Shown here: positions 63,061 to 64,000 of the stretch, piece after piece
How positions within the stretch are numbered: position 1 is the stretch's first letter
How the letters are laid out: every line of letters starts with the position of its first letter
From: Myxococcus stipitatus DSM 14675
GTDB taxonomy: Bacteria; Myxococcota; Myxococcia; Myxococcales; Myxococcaceae
DNA length: 64,000 nt
NCBI RefSeq assembly: GCF_000331735.1
Contig: NC_020126.1
Span: 6,342,501-6,406,500 of the forward strand
Reading direction: 5' to 3'
Translations under genes and position numbers: made by a program
The notes under the pieces: model-generated
Database searches by the model: none
Told to the model about the DNA's origin: nothing
The model's input: only the letters and a program-made list of their open reading frames with translations

Positions 63061-64000
63061 ATGTTCAACGTCATGCAGGTCGCAAGGCAGCTGAAGAGCG
63101 CGGTGCTGGCGGACCCGGAGCGCTTCTACTCCAACGAGACGGGCGCCTGGGTCACCGGCCTCCCCAAACCCCAAGACATCCAGGTCGTCACGGGCCGGGA
63201 GCCCTTCTGGATAAACCTGGGCTACTGGCGCGACGTGGAGCGGGTGGACGAGACGAACTGCGAGCGGGTGGGTGAGCTGTTCATGGACGCCCAGGCGCAG
63301 ATGGCCCACCTGCTCGCACGAACGGCGCGGTTGAGCGAGCACGACTCGGTGCTGGACTGTGGGTTTGGCTATGCGGACCAGGACATCCTCTGGGCGGAGG
63401 AATACCGTCCCGCGCGAATCATTGGCATCAATGTCACCCCCAACCAGGTCCGCATCGGCCAGGAGCGCGTCAAGCTCACGGGGTTGGACACCGTGGTGCG
63501 GTTGGAATTGGGCTCGGCGACACGGATTCCGTATGGCTCCGGCGAGTTCGACGTCGCCTTCGCCCTGGAGTCCGCCATGCATTTCCGGACGCGCGGCGAC
63601 TTCCTGCGCGAGGCCTTCCGGGTGCTGCGGCCGGGCGGACGTCTGGTGATGGCGGACATGTGCCAGAAGACGGACCGCGAGTCGGGCAGCGGGCTGCGCC
63701 GCCGCCTGCGGCACCGCTACTGGCGGGGCCGGATGGCCTTTCCGGAGGCCAATGTCTGGACCACGCAGCGCTACCTCACGGAGCTGCGGGAGGTGGGCTT
63801 CCAGAAGGTGCGGCTGGAGTCCATCGCGTCGGATGTCTACCCCGCCGTCAACACGGCGCTGGCGGCGCTGCGAGGCATGACGGCCGCGGAGCGCAAGCCG
63901 GGCGACATCACGGTCGCCAAGGTGCGGGAGGACGTGCGGCGCGCGCGGCAGATGGAGTTCGAACAGCTCCAATGGCTGACGCTGTTCAACTGCGACGAGT
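63061..64000 (+). CDS. SAM-dependent methyltransferase (3' end beyond the window)
   Basis: The frame is open from ATG 63061 (GAGGAGG just upstream; GTG 63058 is an alternative) to the window edge, 313 residues so far. SAM motif I is VLDCGFGYADQD, followed by IIGINVTPNQV, FDVAFALESAMHF and VLRPGGRLVMADM. The pattern is that of class I small-molecule methyltransferases of the Methyltransf_11/UbiE-related type, including sterol, tocopherol and macrolide O-methyltransferases. The N-terminal 70 residues have NLGYWRDVE, common in that group. It is transcribed alone after a terminator, so no link to the biosynthetic operon 8 kb away is evident. The substrate is not predictable. Confidence 0.85.
   Translation, partial: MFNVMQVARQLKSAVLADPERFYSNETGAWVTGLPKPQDIQVVTGREPFWINLGYWRDVERVDETNCERVGELFMDAQAQMAHLLARTARLSEHDSVLDCGFGYADQDILWAEEYRPARIIGINVTPNQVRIGQERVKLTGLDTVVRLELGSATRIPYGSGEFDVAFALESAMHFRTRGDFLREAFRVLRPGGRLVMADMCQKTDRESGSGLRRRLRHRYWRGRMAFPEANVWTTQRYLTELREVGFQKVRLESIASDVYPAVNTALAALRGMTAAERKPGDITVAKVREDVRRARQMEFEQLQWLTLFNCDE

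Overview
This window is very GC-rich DNA from a myxobacterium (Myxococcota, Cystobacterineae type). The pointers are an encapsulin-type ferritin cargo gene close to a groEL that has no groES, lipoproteins with Asp/Gly-rich linkers, a lipoprotein toxin with its immunity gene, and a large modular PKS/NRPS operon. Every call rests on reading the sequence and recalling families; no database search was run.

1-9.5 kb, housekeeping and signalling: the start of a CheW-like gene, a receiver-GGDEF protein, an encapsulin cargo ferritin, a hybrid histidine kinase coupled to a lipoprotein gene, groEL under a CIRCE-like element, a lone receiver protein, a TPR-metallopeptidase, and a TetR regulator divergent from an SDR gene with operator palindromes over the SDR promoter.

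10.1-18.2 kb, accessory region: a selenocysteine tRNA, then a PD-(D/E)XK lipoprotein toxin with an Imm52-like immunity gene, a lower-GC secreted protein, a lipoprotein, small secreted or DUF proteins, and a secreted GH18-like/PKD/discoidin protein.

18.2-55.5 kb, the centrepiece: nine genes read leftwards as one tightly coupled operon. In order of transcription they are a loading PKS with decayed domains; Cy-A-PCP-Ox; Cy-A(Ox)-PCP-KS-AT-DH-KR-ACP; KS-AT-MT-KR-ACP; KS-AT-MT-ACP; C-A(monooxygenase)-PCP-TE; a fumarylacetoacetate-hydrolase-family enzyme; an LCMT-like methyltransferase; and a nitrilase-like amidohydrolase. Order, Cys/Cys/Gly adenylation codes, and the malonyl/methylmalonyl/malonyl AT order match the myxothiazol/melithiazol/cystothiazole logic. 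The inferred product is a bithiazole beta-methoxyacrylate released as an amide, then hydrolysed and methylated to a methyl ester, closest to cystothiazole or melithiazol. Two observations stand out. The loading protein keeps one intact AT, KS and ACP next to three decayed domains. Two of the modules share a nearly identical 1.4-kb AT cassette with foreign-looking codon use.

55.5-64 kb: a SAH riboswitch controls ahcY, followed by folD. This is methyl-cycle capacity beside an operon with three methyltransferase activities. Then come a small secreted or membrane protein, a thiolase/FadJ-like beta-oxidation pair, and the start of another methyltransferase gene. No insertion sequence, CRISPR array, rRNA or replication origin was seen.
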